A DNA stretch of 64,000 bases from Myxococcaceae bacterium JPH2 (GCA_016458225.1 JAEMGR010000003.1:806001-870000); one strand, 5' to 3'; counted from the first letter of the stretch, positions 25,257 through 34,580 are shown. Notes: generated by a model from the sequence alone, not told the origin. Translations and numbers: made by a program.

Positions 25257-26768
25257 ATGAATATGTCATTGATTCCCCTCGGGCTGTTGGTCGGGATGAC
25301 GGGGGTCGGCTGCGCGGGGCTCGACGAGACCGAGGCTGTGGGCTCCTCCGTGTCGACGGATGGGACCTCACAGACCACTCAAAGCCTGCTCACCCAAGTC
25401 ACCGGCACCAGTCCGGTCAATTTCATCGCCACGTCTGGCAATGAGACAAAGCCATACAATCAGTCCACCACGTCGGTGGTGGCATACACGCGGGATTCAA
25501 CCACCGGGGCGTTCACGGCCTATCCAGGCACCGGCGCCGCGGACGGCACCATCTCCGTGCCGAACGTCCCTTCCGGCCGCATCTACCTGAAGCTGGGCTC
25601 GCGCTACCTGGTGAGCACCGACCGCTCGTTCGACCTGGGCTCCACGGAGTGGGGCCGCGATGGCACCTTCGTCTCGCTGCCCACTCCCGTGACGGTGTCC
25701 GCCACCGGCATGTCTCCCTGGCAGTCGGGGGACTTCCTGGACATGTATTCGTTGAACCCGGGCGCGTTCGGCTACGTCGACAACAACGCCACGGGGCGAC
25801 CCCTGACAGGCGCCACGTCGCTCTCCGGGCTGAGCTTCGATTACGCCAACATGCTCAACCCGGTGCTGCTCGACAGCAGCCTCGGGGATGTGTTCTCGCT
25901 GGCGCAGATGCGGTGGCAGACGAGCGCGAATGGCGTGCCCTACCGCGCGATGCACAAGGTGCTCAACGCGAGCGTGACGCAGGTGGCGGGCCAGCCCGTC
26001 TCCGTCAGCGGGACCTTCACCCAGCCCGTCGCGACCGGGACGTTTGGTGTGGACTGGAGGCGCTCGGCTTTCGAGGCCCTTCGCACCCAGGTGAACCCGG
26101 ACGCGGTCAGCACGTTCAATGAAATCTGGATGTCCGCGCGGCCGGCCGCGCTGGGTTCGGCGCTGGCGTCCATCAGCGGGCCGCCACTGCTCGTGAAGCT
26201 CAATCCGGATGCGCTGCGGACCGACATCGTCACGGGGAGCATGACGTACAACAACCCGCTCCCGGCGACGTGGCAGAAGGTGGCGCTCGCCTCCGCGGGC
26301 TTCACGAAGAGCTACGCGCTGGGAACCGCGGCGCCTTACGTCATGGGCGTGGACATCCGCGTGGATCAGGAGGCGAGCGCCTTCACCGCGGCGCCCGTGG
26401 AGCCCCTCATCGGGCCGGTGCAGTCGCCCCAGGTGAACACGCGCGGAGCGTTCCAGAATCTCACGGGCGTGGGGACCGATGCTTCGCTGCGCTGGTCGAA
26501 GCCGCTGATCGGCACGGCCACGAACTACGTGGTGAACATCTACCGGCTCGGCGCGGACAACGGTGCCACCACCGTGACGCGCGTGGCGACGCTGCACACG
26601 GATCTCCAGAGCGTGTACCTGCCCCCGGACGTGCTGCAGGCGGGCCAGACGTACTTCGCGGAAATCCAGAGCTGGTACCAGCCCGGATCCAACCTCGCAA
26701 CGAGCCCGTTCAAGCGCGCGCTGCCTCGAGCCCGCGCCAGCGTGCTCACCGGAACGTTTAGCCCGTAG
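25257..26768 (+). CDS. Large surface lipoprotein, function unknown
   Basis: A 503-residue protein. MNMSLIPLGLLVGMTGVGC is a lipoprotein signal with lipobox GVGC; Ala follows Cys, so outer-membrane sorting is expected. The mature part is rich in Ser, Thr, Gly and Ala. It begins with a beta domain (VAYTRDSTTGAFTAYPGTGA... GTISVPNVPSGRIYLKLGSR), has a central region with FDVDWRR-like beta elements, and ends with a fibronectin-like segment (ASLRWSKPLIGTATNYVVNI ... LQAGQTYFAEIQSWY). No enzymatic motif was recognised. The 199 bp before it contain no gene. A strong hairpin follows it. Probably a myxobacterial adhesion or matrix lipoprotein, but this is not shown. Confidence 0.75.
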   Translation: MNMSLIPLGLLVGMTGVGCAGLDETEAVGSSVSTDGTSQTTQSLLTQVTGTSPVNFIATSGNETKPYNQSTTSVVAYTRDSTTGAFTAYPGTGAADGTISVPNVPSGRIYLKLGSRYLVSTDRSFDLGSTEWGRDGTFVSLPTPVTVSATGMSPWQSGDFLDMYSLNPGAFGYVDNNATGRPLTGATSLSGLSFDYANMLNPVLLDSSLGDVFSLAQMRWQTSANGVPYRAMHKVLNASVTQVAGQPVSVSGTFTQPVATGTFGVDWRRSAFEALRTQVNPDAVSTFNEIWMSARPAALGSALASISGPPLLVKLNPDALRTDIVTGSMTYNNPLPATWQKVALASAGFTKSYALGTAAPYVMGVDIRVDQEASAFTAAPVEPLIGPVQSPQVNTRGAFQNLTGVGTDASLRWSKPLIGTATNYVVNIYRLGADNGATTVTRVATLHTDLQSVYLPPDVLQAGQTYFAEIQSWYQPGSNLATSPFKRALPRARASVLTGTFSP

Positions 26769-26782
26769 GCGTTGAAGACCTG

Positions 26783-26812
26783 GGAAGGGAGGGAGTCCGC
26801 GCCCTCCCTTCC
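26783..26812 (+). terminator. Strong hairpin after lipoprotein gene
   Basis: GGAAGGGAGGG (26783-26793) pairs perfectly with CCCTCCCTTCC (26802-26812) around an 8-base loop, 14 bases after the lipoprotein stop. The 11-bp stem lacks a U-tract, as is common in GC-rich genomes. Probable terminator or RNA-stability element. Confidence 0.6.
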
Positions 26813-26897
26813 TCATGAGCCGCATCGCTTCAGTGAAGCTCGAGTTTGAAGGTCGCCCACCACCGCCGCGCGGATGAGTGGGCGCACCCTCACCTGC

Positions 26898-27614
26898 TCA
26901 CACGAGCGGGTGTCCGCCGTCCACGTGCAGCACCGAGCCGGTGGTGAAGCCGTTCTCCATGAGGAACAGCACCCCGTGCGCCACGTCCCCCGGCGTCCCC
27001 ACCCGGCCCACGGGCAGGCGCCGCGCCATGGCGTCGAACCGCTCGGCCTTCGCGTCACCCGCGAGCCGGTCCCAGATGGGCGTGTCCACCCAGCCCGGCG
27101 ACACCAGGTTGACGCGCAGGGGCGCCAGCTCCACCGCCAGCGCTCGGGCGAGCCCCTCCAGCGCGCCGTTCACCGCCGCCACCAGCGCGCCCCTCGGCGC
27201 GGGCCGCTGCGCCGCGATGCCGCCCGTCAACGTGAACGAGCCACCCACCTCCATCCGCCCCGCCGCGTGCTTGGCCAACAGCAGCGACGACGTGAACTTC
27301 GAGTCGATGAAGCTCCGCGCGCCCGCGAGGTCCAGCTCGCGCACCGGCTGGTAAGCTCGCGTCACGTCCGCCGCAGTGGTGACCAGGTGCCGGAAGGAGC
27401 CCACCCGGGCGAAGAGGCGCTCCACGTCCTCCTCCCGCGTGATGTCCGCCTCGCATGCTTGAATGCCCTTCGCCTCGCCGCCCAGCTCCGCCACCACCGC
27501 GTCCAGCTTCGCCCGCGAGCGCCCCACGATGACCGCCTGCATGCCCCGGCGCAGCACCTCCCGCGCCACCCCGAGCCCGATGCCTGAACCGCCTCCCACG
27601 ATGACCACTTTCAT
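26898..27614 (-). CDS. Atypical SDR-like protein lacking the Tyr-Lys pair
   Basis: A 238-residue Rossmann protein. The ATG at 27614 is supported by GGGAGGC upstream. The cofactor motif is intact (MKVVIVGGGSGIGLGVAREV). In the catalytic region, the usual Y-x-x-x-K is absent: the sequence reads PRGALVAAVNGALEGLARAL, with non-polar residues at the Tyr and Lys positions. The end SPGWVDTPIWDRLAG and LHVDGGHPLV is normal for the family. It may be a catalytically altered reductase or a non-enzymatic NAD(P) sensor. It is divergent from a LysR regulator, 137 bp away, with inverted repeats between them. Confidence 0.85.
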   Translation of the reverse strand: MKVVIVGGGSGIGLGVAREVLRRGMQAVIVGRSRAKLDAVVAELGGEAKGIQACEADITREEDVERLFARVGSFRHLVTTAADVTRAYQPVRELDLAGARSFIDSKFTSSLLLAKHAAGRMEVGGSFTLTGGIAAQRPAPRGALVAAVNGALEGLARALAVELAPLRVNLVSPGWVDTPIWDRLAGDAKAERFDAMARRLPVGRVGTPGDVAHGVLFLMENGFTTGSVLHVDGGHPLV

Positions 27615-27699
27615 GTGCTGCCTCCCGCCTGGGGCCTCGCGCTGACTCCTTGGCGCGGGCCTGATAGATGCGGGCACCGTTCCATGGCGCGCGTGTGCG

Positions 27700-27741
27700 T
27701 CGGAAACGGGAAGTTCCGTTCACCCCCATCGGCGTTTCCGA
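27700..27741. promoter_or_regulatory. Nested inverted repeats between SDR and LysR genes
   Basis: TCGGAAACG (27700-27708) and CGTTTCCGA (27733-27741) are perfect 9-base inverted arms separated by 24 bases. Inside them AACGG (27705-27709) and CCGTT (27716-27720) form a second inverted pair with a 6-base spacer. The block ends 10 bp before the LysR GTG start, so it could be the regulator's own binding site (autorepression) or an mRNA hairpin masking the start. Confidence 0.45.
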
Positions 27742-27751
27742 AGGAAGGGTC

Positions 27752-28645
27752 GTGAAGCTCAGACAGTTGGAGACGTTTCGCACCGTCGCTCGCACGCTCA
27801 ACTTCCGCCGCGCGGCCGAGCAACTCCACTACGCCCAGTCCAGCATCACCGAGCAGATTCAAGGACTGGAGTCCGACCTGGACGTGGCCCTGTTCGACCG
27901 GACCGGCCGCGTGCTGCGCCTCACCGAGGCCGGCGCCCGCCTGCTGTCCTACGCGGACCAGATGCTCGCGCTCGCCGAGGAGGCCCGCACCGCGCTGCAG
28001 GAGCACGACTCCGAACTCTCGGGGACGCTCACCGTCTGGGCCCCGGAGACGCTCTGCGCGCGGCGCCTGCCTGGGCTGCTCACCGCCTTCCACGCCCACC
28101 ACCCTCGCGTCCGCCTGGTGGTGAGCCCCAAGGGCCGCGCCGAGGTCCTCCAGGGCCTGCGCGGCCAGGAGATCGACCTGGGCATCTTCCTGGGCGAGGT
28201 GCCCGCGGGCATCGCGGTCCACTGCGAGCAGCTCGCCACCGAGCCCCTGTGCCTCGTCGCCCCGCCCGGCCACGCGCTCACCCAGCGCGACCGCGTCCTC
28301 GCGGACGACCTGCGCCCCTGGCCCTTCATCTCCACGGAGCTGGGCTGCGCCTACCGCGACCTCTTCGAGCGCGCCTGGGCCGAGGCCGAGGGCAAGCCGT
28401 CCGTCGTCGCGGAGGTGGGCAGCATCACCGCCGTCGCGCGCTGCGTGGCCTCGGGCATGGGGCTGGCCGTGCTCCCTCACGTGGCCGTGAGCGACGAGGT
28501 GTCCCGCGGCGAGCTGGTGCCCCTGCCCTGGCCGTCGCTGACGGACGCGGGCATCTGGTTCGCGTGGAGCGGACGGCGCCTGTCCCCCGCCGCCGCCGCG
28601 TTCCTGCGCACCGTCCGAGAGGAGCCCTGGGGCCACGCCGCCTGA
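27752..28645 (+). CDS. LysR-family transcriptional regulator
   Basis: A 297-residue LysR protein. The GTG at 27752 is preferred because GAAGGAAGGG precedes it and because it gives the canonical start (VKLRQLETFRTVARTLNFRR). The winged HTH spans about 1-60 (AAEQLHYAQSSITEQIQGLE, then LFDRTGRVLRLTEAG). The effector-binding domain (about 90-290) includes GTLTVWAPETLCARRLPGLL and VARCVASGMGLAVLPHVAV. Divergent from the atypical SDR. Inverted repeats lie just before the start. It likely regulates the SDR gene and itself; the co-inducer is unknown. Confidence 0.92.
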   Translation: MKLRQLETFRTVARTLNFRRAAEQLHYAQSSITEQIQGLESDLDVALFDRTGRVLRLTEAGARLLSYADQMLALAEEARTALQEHDSELSGTLTVWAPETLCARRLPGLLTAFHAHHPRVRLVVSPKGRAEVLQGLRGQEIDLGIFLGEVPAGIAVHCEQLATEPLCLVAPPGHALTQRDRVLADDLRPWPFISTELGCAYRDLFERAWAEAEGKPSVVAEVGSITAVARCVASGMGLAVLPHVAVSDEVSRGELVPLPWPSLTDAGIWFAWSGRRLSPAAAAFLRTVREEPWGHAA

Positions 28646-28655
28646 GCGCGCGGCC

Positions 28656-30512
28656 TCAGTCCCGCCGGCCCAGCGTGCGGTCCAGGTTGTACGCGGCGCT
28701 GATGAGCGACAGGTGCGTCAGCGCCTGCGGGAAGTTGCCGAGCGCCTCACCGGACGGCCCCGTCTGCTCGGCGTACAGCCCCACGTGGTTGGCATAGCCC
28801 AGCATCCGCTCGAACGTGAGCCGCGCCTCCTCCAGCAGGTCCGGCCGCGCCACGCTCGCGCGCGTCATCGCCTCCACCAGCCAGAAGCTACAGAGGTTGA
28901 AGGTGCCCTCGCGGCCCGCAATCCCATCCAACGTCGCGTCCACGTCGTAGCGGTACACCAGCCCGTCCGAGACCAGGCCGCCCTCGGACGGCGGGCGCCG
29001 CATGGCATCCACCGTGGAGATCATCCGCGGATCCACCGGCGACGAGAAGAACACGAGCGGCATGAGCAGGTTCGCCGCGTCCAGTGAGTCCCGGCCATAG
29101 GCCTGGATGAAGGCCTGCCGGCTCGAACTCCAGCCGTTGGCCATGATGTCCTCGAAGATGGCGTCGCGAACGGCCAGCCAGCGCGGCCGAGGCGCGGGGA
29201 AGCTGCGCTTGTCCGCCAGACGGATGGCCCGGTCCACCGCCACCCAACACATCAGCTTCGAGTACACGAAGTGCCGCCGCCCGCCGCGCACCTCCCAGAT
29301 GCCCTCGTCTGGCTGCTGCCAGTGGTCGCACACCCAATCCACCAGCCGCCGCAGGTGCCTCCAGAAGTCATACGAGATGGGCGCGGCGTACTTGTTGGAG
29401 AGGTACACCGAGTCCATCAGCTCGCCGTAGATGTCGAGCTGGAGCTGGTCCGCCGCCGCGTTGCCGATGCGCACGGGCTGCGCGCCGCCGTAGCCGCACA
29501 GGTGCGACAGCTCCTCCTCGTCGGGCACCTGGCTGCCATTCACGGCGAACATCAGAGGGAGCGGCCCGTCCCCGTGCTCCGCGCAGCGAGACTCCACCCA
29601 GTGCATGAAGGCGGCGGCCTCCTGCCGGAAGCCGATGCGAATGAACGCGTAGATGGTGAAGGCCGCGTCGCGCAGCCAGCAGAAGCGATAGTCCCAGTTG
29701 CGCGTGCCGCCGGGGAACTCGGGGAGGCTGCACGTGGGCGCGGCGACGATGGCCCCCGAGGGCGCGTAGGTCATCAGCTTCAGCGCCAGCGCCGAGCGCT
29801 GCACCGTCTCGCGCCAGCGCCCCGTGTACTGACAGCCCGCGAGCCAGTGGCGCCAGTAGAGCACCGTGTCGCGGAAGAGGTGCTCGGAGGACTCGTGGTC
29901 ATGCACCTGGTGCTCGCAGGACGCGGACGCGCCCTCGCGCAAGGTGAAGACCGCGGACTGGTTCGCCTGCAAGGCGAAGCGCGACACCAGCCCGTTGCCC
30001 TCGCGCGCCATGGGCATGGAGCCCGTGAGCGTCATCCGCAGCGAGTCCGTCACGAAGGTGGCGCCGCCGGGGATGAGCTGCGTCTGGTGCGGCGTGCGGC
30101 CGTAGTTGAACGCGGGGAAGCACTCCATCACGAAGGACATCTCGCCGCGCACCACGCGCACGCGACGGAGCACCACGCGGCCCTCCTCCTCCGCGCTGCG
30201 GCCCATGGGCATGAAGTCGATGATCTCCGCCACGCCGTCCGGCGAGTAGAAGCGGGTCACCAGCACGTTCGTGTCGGGCCAGTAGAACTGCTTGTTGTGC
30301 ACGCCGTTCGGCTCGGGGGCGATGCGCCAATGGCCACCCTTCTCCGGGTCCAACAGCGCCGCGAAGAGGCTGGGACTGTCGAAGTGGGGGAAGCACAACC
30401 AGTCGATGGTGCCCTCGGTCCCCACCAGGGCCACCGTCCGCAGGTCTCCGATGACGCCGTGATTCTCGATGGGCACCGACTTGCGTGCCCGCGCTCCATC
30501 CGTGGGGCTCAC
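28656..30512 (-). CDS. Glycoside hydrolase family 15 (trehalase/glucoamylase-like)
   Basis: A 618-residue GH15 enzyme. The start is a GTG at 30512, with AGGAGG 9 bases upstream. It has the N-terminal beta-sandwich ([20 protein letters not shown] ... [20 protein letters not shown]) and an (alpha/alpha)6 barrel from about residue 240 ([20 protein letters not shown]). The general acid is Glu in [20 protein letters not shown]; the general base is Glu in [17 protein letters not shown]. Bacterial cytoplasmic members of this form are often alpha,alpha-trehalases or glucoamylase-like enzymes releasing glucose. No signal peptide. Its start overlaps the stop of the dehydrogenase gene upstream (GTGA), making a two-gene unit: dehydrogenase first, then GH15. 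Confidence 0.9.
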   Translation of the reverse strand: MSPTDGARARKSVPIENHGVIGDLRTVALVGTEGTIDWLCFPHFDSPSLFAALLDPEKGGHWRIAPEPNGVHNKQFYWPDTNVLVTRFYSPDGVAEIIDFMPMGRSAEEEGRVVLRRVRVVRGEMSFVMECFPAFNYGRTPHQTQLIPGGATFVTDSLRMTLTGSMPMAREGNGLVSRFALQANQSAVFTLREGASASCEHQVHDHESSEHLFRDTVLYWRHWLAGCQYTGRWRETVQRSALALKLMTYAPSGAIVAAPTCSLPEFPGGTRNWDYRFCWLRDAAFTIYAFIRIGFRQEAAAFMHWVESRCAEHGDGPLPLMFAVNGSQVPDEEELSHLCGYGGAQPVRIGNAAADQLQLDIYGELMDSVYLSNKYAAPISYDFWRHLRRLVDWVCDHWQQPDEGIWEVRGGRRHFVYSKLMCWVAVDRAIRLADKRSFPAPRPRWLAVRDAIFEDIMANGWSSSRQAFIQAYGRDSLDAANLLMPLVFFSSPVDPRMISTVDAMRRPPSEGGLVSDGLVYRYDVDATLDGIAGREGTFNLCSFWLVEAMTRASVARPDLLEEARLTFERMLGYANHVGLYAEQTGPSGEALGNFPQALTHLSLISAAYNLDRTLGRRD

Positions 30513-31606
30513 CGCGCGGCCTCCTGAAAGGAGATGACGTGCTTGATGCCGCCCAGCCGTCCCTCCACCACCTGGGAGAATGCTTCCGGTGGATGGCGCG
30601 CGGTGATGAGCCGCTCCAGCCCGCCTGGCCACCGGGCGCGGAAGCGCTCCAGGTTCTCCAGCGCGCGCGTGAAGTCCTCGCTGCCGGCGTTCACCGTGCC
30701 CAGCACCACCTGGTTCCACAGCACGAGCTGACGCAGCACCTCCTCGCCCGCCAGGTGCAGGTGCTCCTTGCGGCCGGGCACGCCCGTGAGGATGAGCACG
30801 CCGTTGGGGCCCAGCGCGCGCAGCGTGTCGAAGGCCACGGTGCTCGAGCCCGTGGCCTCGTAGATGACGTCCACGGGCCCCGCCTTCGCCTTGAGCTCCT
30901 CCACCGTGACGCGCTGGGAGGAGAGGTACGGTGCGCCCATCGCCTCGGCGGCCGCGGCCTTCACGTTGGGCGGCGGGCTGCGCGAGTACACCGTGGTCGC
31001 GTAGCCCAGGCTCATCAGCGCCATCGCGCCGAGCTGCCCCACGGGCCCCGCCCCCAGCACCACCGCGTTCCCAGGCGTCTGCTTGAAGGGCAGCCGAGCC
31101 TGGATGCGCGCCGTCTCGCGCAGGGCCTTCTCCGCGATGGTGAGCGGCTCGGTGAGCACCGCCACGCCGCGCAGCGAGTCCTCGGCGCGGTGCAGGTACA
31201 TCATGTCCTCGACGAAGAACTCGGCGCAGAAGCCGTGCGCGCCCTGGATGCCGCGCTCGGTGTAGTCGCCGGTGACGCAGAAGTCCGGATGCTCGTAGCG
31301 ACACGCGGGGCAGTGCGCGTGCGGACACGGCCGACGCACCCGAGGCACCACCAGGTCTCCGGGGCGGAAGTCGCGCACGTGCGCGCCCACCTCCACCACC
31401 TGTCCCAGGCACTCATGTCCGAGCACGAGGTGGCTCTCGCCCGGGGGCGGCGCGCCGTGCAGCCCTTGGAGGATGTCCTTGTCCGTGCCGCACACGCCCA
31501 CCTCCAGCGTGCGCACGCGGACCTCGGTGGGAGAGTGGAGCCGAGGCTCCGGAGCATCGATGACGCGAACCTCGCGCGAGGGGTAGGCGATGGCGACGGC
31601 CTTCAT
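30509..31606 (-). CDS. Zinc-dependent glucose-dehydrogenase-like MDR enzyme
   Basis: A 365-residue medium-chain dehydrogenase. [20 protein letters not shown] holds the catalytic zinc Cys; [18 protein letters not shown] the GHE motif; the structural-zinc lobe has [23 protein letters not shown](P) binding is [20 protein letters not shown]. Overall it resembles archaeal and bacterial glucose 1-dehydrogenases (C-G-T-D, H-E-C-L-G). The ATG at 31606 has GGAG 8 bases upstream. The stop overlaps the GH15 start by 4 bases (GTGA). Together they could cleave a disaccharide and oxidise the released glucose to gluconolactone; that coupling is inferred from order and family only. Confidence 0.87.
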   Translation of the reverse strand: MKAVAIAYPSREVRVIDAPEPRLHSPTEVRVRTLEVGVCGTDKDILQGLHGAPPPGESHLVLGHECLGQVVEVGAHVRDFRPGDLVVPRVRRPCPHAHCPACRYEHPDFCVTGDYTERGIQGAHGFCAEFFVEDMMYLHRAEDSLRGVAVLTEPLTIAEKALRETARIQARLPFKQTPGNAVVLGAGPVGQLGAMALMSLGYATTVYSRSPPPNVKAAAAEAMGAPYLSSQRVTVEELKAKAGPVDVIYEATGSSTVAFDTLRALGPNGVLILTGVPGRKEHLHLAGEEVLRQLVLWNQVVLGTVNAGSEDFTRALENLERFRARWPGGLERLITARHPPEAFSQVVEGRLGGIKHVISFQEAAR

Positions 31607-31781
31607 CCATGGACTCCGGGCAGGGGAGTGGAAAGGCCCAGTCGATGCCCGAAGCTCCGAGCGCATGCACCGCCCCCACGGGCCGAGGGCCCGGTGGTGA
31701 ACACGCTCACGCGCGCGGGTGCCCAGGGGTCAACGCCAAAAGCGCTGCCGTCGCCGCGCGCTCGGGTCTATAGACAGGCCC

Positions 31782-32351
31782 GTGAGTCCCTCGGTCCCCT
31801 CCCGCTCCGCGTCGTTCACGCCCTCGCGACCCAGCCGCGCCACGGCCATTGGCGCGGGGGCCTTCCTGCTGCTCGCCCTGCCCTTCCTGGTGCTGGGCCT
31901 GTGGTTGCTGGATGGGAAGTCTCGCGTGGAGCTTCACTGCGAGCCCTCGGGCGGACCGTGCGTCCTGTCTCGCTCCGGCTGGCTCACCCGCGAGGAGGTG
32001 GGGCGCTATCCCCGCGCGGAAATCCAAGGCGTGAAGCTGGACCGGACGCGCAGCGCTCGCCGCGCCCGTCAGCCCATCTTCCGCCCCGCGCTGGAGACGA
32101 CCTCCGGGCCCCAGCCCCTGGCCACGCAGTGGCTGGAGGATGAGGCCGAGGCGCTGCGGTTCGTGGACGCGGCGCGCGCGTACCTCGCCTCCCCCACGCC
32201 CTCGGCCGAGGGCATCGTGCGCGATGACCGGCGCCCCAACCTGCGCGTGGGCGGGGCCTTCACGGGCGTGGGCCTGGTGCTGCTGGGCATCTGTGGTGGG
32301 TTGCTCGCCCGCACCCGCGCCCATCGGCGCGCGGAGGCCCGGGCGCCTTGA
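31782..32351 (+). CDS. Two-span membrane protein, function unknown
   Basis: A 189-residue protein. The GTG at 31782 is the likely start; further upstream codons give Arg-rich nonsense. TM1 (about 24-43, AIGAGAFLLLALPFLVLGLW) and TM2 (about 162-178, FTGVGLVLLGICGGLLA) bracket a 115-residue extracytoplasmic or cytoplasmic loop. That loop has a PH-like beta pattern (SRVELHCEPSGGPCVLSRSG, AEIQGVKLDRTRSARR, TQWLEDEAEALRFVDAARAY). No family recognised. It is divergent from the dehydrogenase/GH15 pair and 50 bp upstream of the methyltransferase, so co-transcription with the latter is likely. Confidence 0.7.
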   Translation: MSPSVPSRSASFTPSRPSRATAIGAGAFLLLALPFLVLGLWLLDGKSRVELHCEPSGGPCVLSRSGWLTREEVGRYPRAEIQGVKLDRTRSARRARQPIFRPALETTSGPQPLATQWLEDEAEALRFVDAARAYLASPTPSAEGIVRDDRRPNLRVGGAFTGVGLVLLGICGGLLARTRAHRRAEARAP

Positions 32352-32401
32352 GCCTGGGGTGGACCGCGACGCGCGCCACGTCCCCGTGCTACCCCGTGGC
32401 C

Positions 32402-33625
32402 ATGTCCGCTCCCCACCCCGCCCGTCCGACTCCCGCCGCGGCGCCCGACTCCGAGACGCGCGCCGCCGACTCTGAGCCGCGCGCCGCCGACTCCGAGACG
32501 CGCGCCGCCGACTCCGAGCCGCGCGCCGCCGCGTTCACCTGGCGCTCGGAGAGCGAGGAGCCCGCGCCCACCCGACTGGCCCCGGTGGATGACCGCCTGC
32601 GCGCGGACACGGCGCTCAAGCGGGTGCGGCGCGGCGAGTTCCTGCTGTACCAGGGGGACTTCCACAACGCCCGGCAGCTCCTCGGCGCGCTGGGGCGCCG
32701 CCTCCCGCAGCCGCCTCCCACGCGCACCCCCCTGGAGGCCTTCCGCGCGGAGCGGCGCGCGCGTCAGCTCGAACACGACACGCTCTCCCGCATCGTCGTC
32801 GCGCTCGACCGCGACTACCGCCTCGCCCTCGCTCGCGCGCCGGACGTGGCGAGCGCCTGCCATCAGGTCTGGGGCGAGCCCGAGGCGGACACCACCGTCG
32901 TCCCCCTCAAGCAGCTCTTGGGCATGCTCGGCGCGGCGGAGTGGCGCCGCAAGGGATTGGCCGTGCCGGGGCTCTCCGGGCTGCTGCACCCGCACTACGG
33001 CGTCTACCTGCCCACGCGCACCGACTACGTGGAGCTGCTGCTCGCGCTGCCCGCCCCGAAGGGACTGCGCGTGTTCGACGTGGGCACCGGCACGGGCGTG
33101 CTCTCGCTCCTGCTCCTCCAGCGCGGCGCGGCCTCCGCCGTGGCCACCGACTGCGACAGCCGCGCGGTGGCCTGCGCCCGCGAGAACGCGGAGCGCCTGG
33201 GGTTCGCCTCCCGCTTCCAGGTGACCCAGGCCGACCTCTTCCCTCCCGGTCAGGCGGACCGGGTGGTGTGCAATCCTCCGTGGATCCCCGAGCCGCCCAA
33301 GAACCGGGTGGACCGCGCCGTCTTCGACGAGGACAGCCAGTTCCTCCGGCGCTTCCTGGAGGGGCTCCCGGATGCGCTCGCGCCCGGCGGCGAGGGGCTG
33401 CTCCTCCTGTCGGACCTCGCCGTGCTGCTCGGCCTGCGCCCATCCGGCTGGCTGGCCGAGGAGTTCGCCCGATGCGGGCTGGTGGTGAAGGCGAGCCACT
33501 CCACCCCGGCGCGCCACGGCAAGGCGAAGGACCGCGAGGACCCGCTGCACGCCGCGCGCTCGCGCGAGGTCACCACGCTCTACCGGCTGGTGCCCGACCC
33601 AGCGCGATGCCGCCCGCCCGCCTGA
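32402..33625 (+). CDS. Class I SAM-dependent methyltransferase
   Basis: A 407-residue methyltransferase. Motif I is LRVFDVGTGTGVLSLLLLQR; the post-I acidic residue is in AVATDCDSRAVACARENAE; motif IV is RVVCNPPWIPEPP, the N-P-P-W/Y active site shared with HemK/PrmC and RsmC/RlmG-type N-methyltransferases. The N-terminal 180 residues contain a 28-residue tandem repeat (residues 16-43, DSETRAADSEPRAA twice) and a helical domain. The substrate may be a protein Gln or a nucleic-acid base; the motif alone cannot decide. ATG at 32402 begins MSAPHPARP. No clear ribosome-binding site. Follows the small membrane protein gene at 50 bp. Confidence 0.88.
   Translation: MSAPHPARPTPAAAPDSETRAADSEPRAADSETRAADSEPRAAAFTWRSESEEPAPTRLAPVDDRLRADTALKRVRRGEFLLYQGDFHNARQLLGALGRRLPQPPPTRTPLEAFRAERRARQLEHDTLSRIVVALDRDYRLALARAPDVASACHQVWGEPEADTTVVPLKQLLGMLGAAEWRRKGLAVPGLSGLLHPHYGVYLPTRTDYVELLLALPAPKGLRVFDVGTGTGVLSLLLLQRGAASAVATDCDSRAVACARENAERLGFASRFQVTQADLFPPGQADRVVCNPPWIPEPPKNRVDRAVFDEDSQFLRRFLEGLPDALAPGGEGLLLLSDLAVLLGLRPSGWLAEEFARCGLVVKASHSTPARHGKAKDREDPLHAARSREVTTLYRLVPDPARCRPPA
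32447..32530 (+). repeat. 21-bp in-frame tandem repeat in the methyltransferase gene
   Basis: Four 21-bp units (32447-32467, 32468-32488, 32489-32509, 32510-32530), alternating DSETRAA and DSEPRAA, so the larger period is 42 bp. Differences are one or two bases per unit. The repeat lies in the N-terminal disordered part and would change protein length without frameshift if copy number varied. Confidence 0.85.
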
Positions 33626-33671
33626 CCGCCCCCGCGTGACAGCGCGGCGGGGCGTGCCCAGCTTGAACCCG

Positions 33672-34580
33672 ATGGTCCGCGCCCTGCTCGCCCGCTGGAG
33701 GAAATGGCGGAGTTCGCTGCGTCTGCTCCAGCCGGCGCACGTGGACCCCGGTCGCGCCAAGATTTCCATTGCCCAGCTCGGTCATCGCTACGCCAACAAG
33801 GTGGTGGCGCTCCACGACGTGAACCTCAACGTCCGGACCGGCGAGTTCGTCTGCCTGCTCGGCCCCTCGGGCTGCGGCAAGTCCACGCTGCTCTTCGCGC
33901 TGGCGGGCCACGTGGAGCCCACCGGCGGCACCGTCTCCATCGACGGCCAGCGCATCCACGGCCCCGGGCCGGACCGCCTGCTCATGTTCCAGGAGGCGGC
34001 GCTGTTCCCGTGGCTCACCGTGCGCGGCAACATCACCTTCGCCCTGGCCGCGCGAGGCATCCCGCGCGAGGAGCGCCGCACCCGCGCCGACACCTTCATC
34101 CGCCGCGTGCAGCTCACCGGCTTCGAGGACTCGCTGCCGCACCAGCTCTCCGGCGGCATGAAGATGCGCGCCAGCCTGGCCCGCGCGCTCGCGGTGGATC
34201 CGGCTGTTCTCCTCATGGACGAGCCCTTCGGCTCGCTGGACGCCCAGACGCGCGTGCACATGCAGGAGCTGCTGCAGTCCATCTGGATGCGCACCGGGAA
34301 GACGGTCGTCTTCGTCACGCACGACGTGCAGGAGGCGCTGATGCTGGGCACGCGCGTGGTGCTGATGGCGCCTCGGCCAGGGCGCGTGGTGCGCGACCTG
34401 GAGGTGCACCTGCCCATGCCTCGCTCGCTGGAGGACGCCCGGCTGACGGAGATGGCGCGGCACATCCGCCGGCTCCTGCGCCACTTCGAGGTCCCCGACG
34501 CGGAACTCCCCTCACCCCCGCCCCGCCGCGCCTTGCCCGCGCGCGGGCTGCTGCGTCCCAGTCCCCTACCGTCAAGGTGA
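33672..34580 (+). CDS. ABC importer ATPase (nitrate/sulfonate/taurine class)
   Basis: A 302-residue ATPase; the ATG at 33672 is used, with a GTG at 33636 as an alternative. Walker A is LLGPSGCGKSTLLFAL, the Q-loop MFQEAALFPWL, the signature LSGGMKMRASLARAL, Walker B VLLMDEPFGSLD and the H-loop VFVTHDVQEALML. These match the SsuB/TauB/NrtD group, which energises uptake of sulfonates, taurine, nitrate, pyrimidine precursors and similar. The 40-residue N-terminal and 30-residue Pro-rich C-terminal extensions are unusual. The stop overlaps a GTG that is in frame with the permease; the three genes ATPase, permease and binding protein form one operon. Confidence 0.93.
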   Translation: MVRALLARWRKWRSSLRLLQPAHVDPGRAKISIAQLGHRYANKVVALHDVNLNVRTGEFVCLLGPSGCGKSTLLFALAGHVEPTGGTVSIDGQRIHGPGPDRLLMFQEAALFPWLTVRGNITFALAARGIPREERRTRADTFIRRVQLTGFEDSLPHQLSGGMKMRASLARALAVDPAVLLMDEPFGSLDAQTRVHMQELLQSIWMRTGKTVVFVTHDVQEALMLGTRVVLMAPRPGRVVRDLEVHLPMPRSLEDARLTEMARHIRRLLRHFEVPDAELPSPPPRRALPARGLLRPSPLPSR

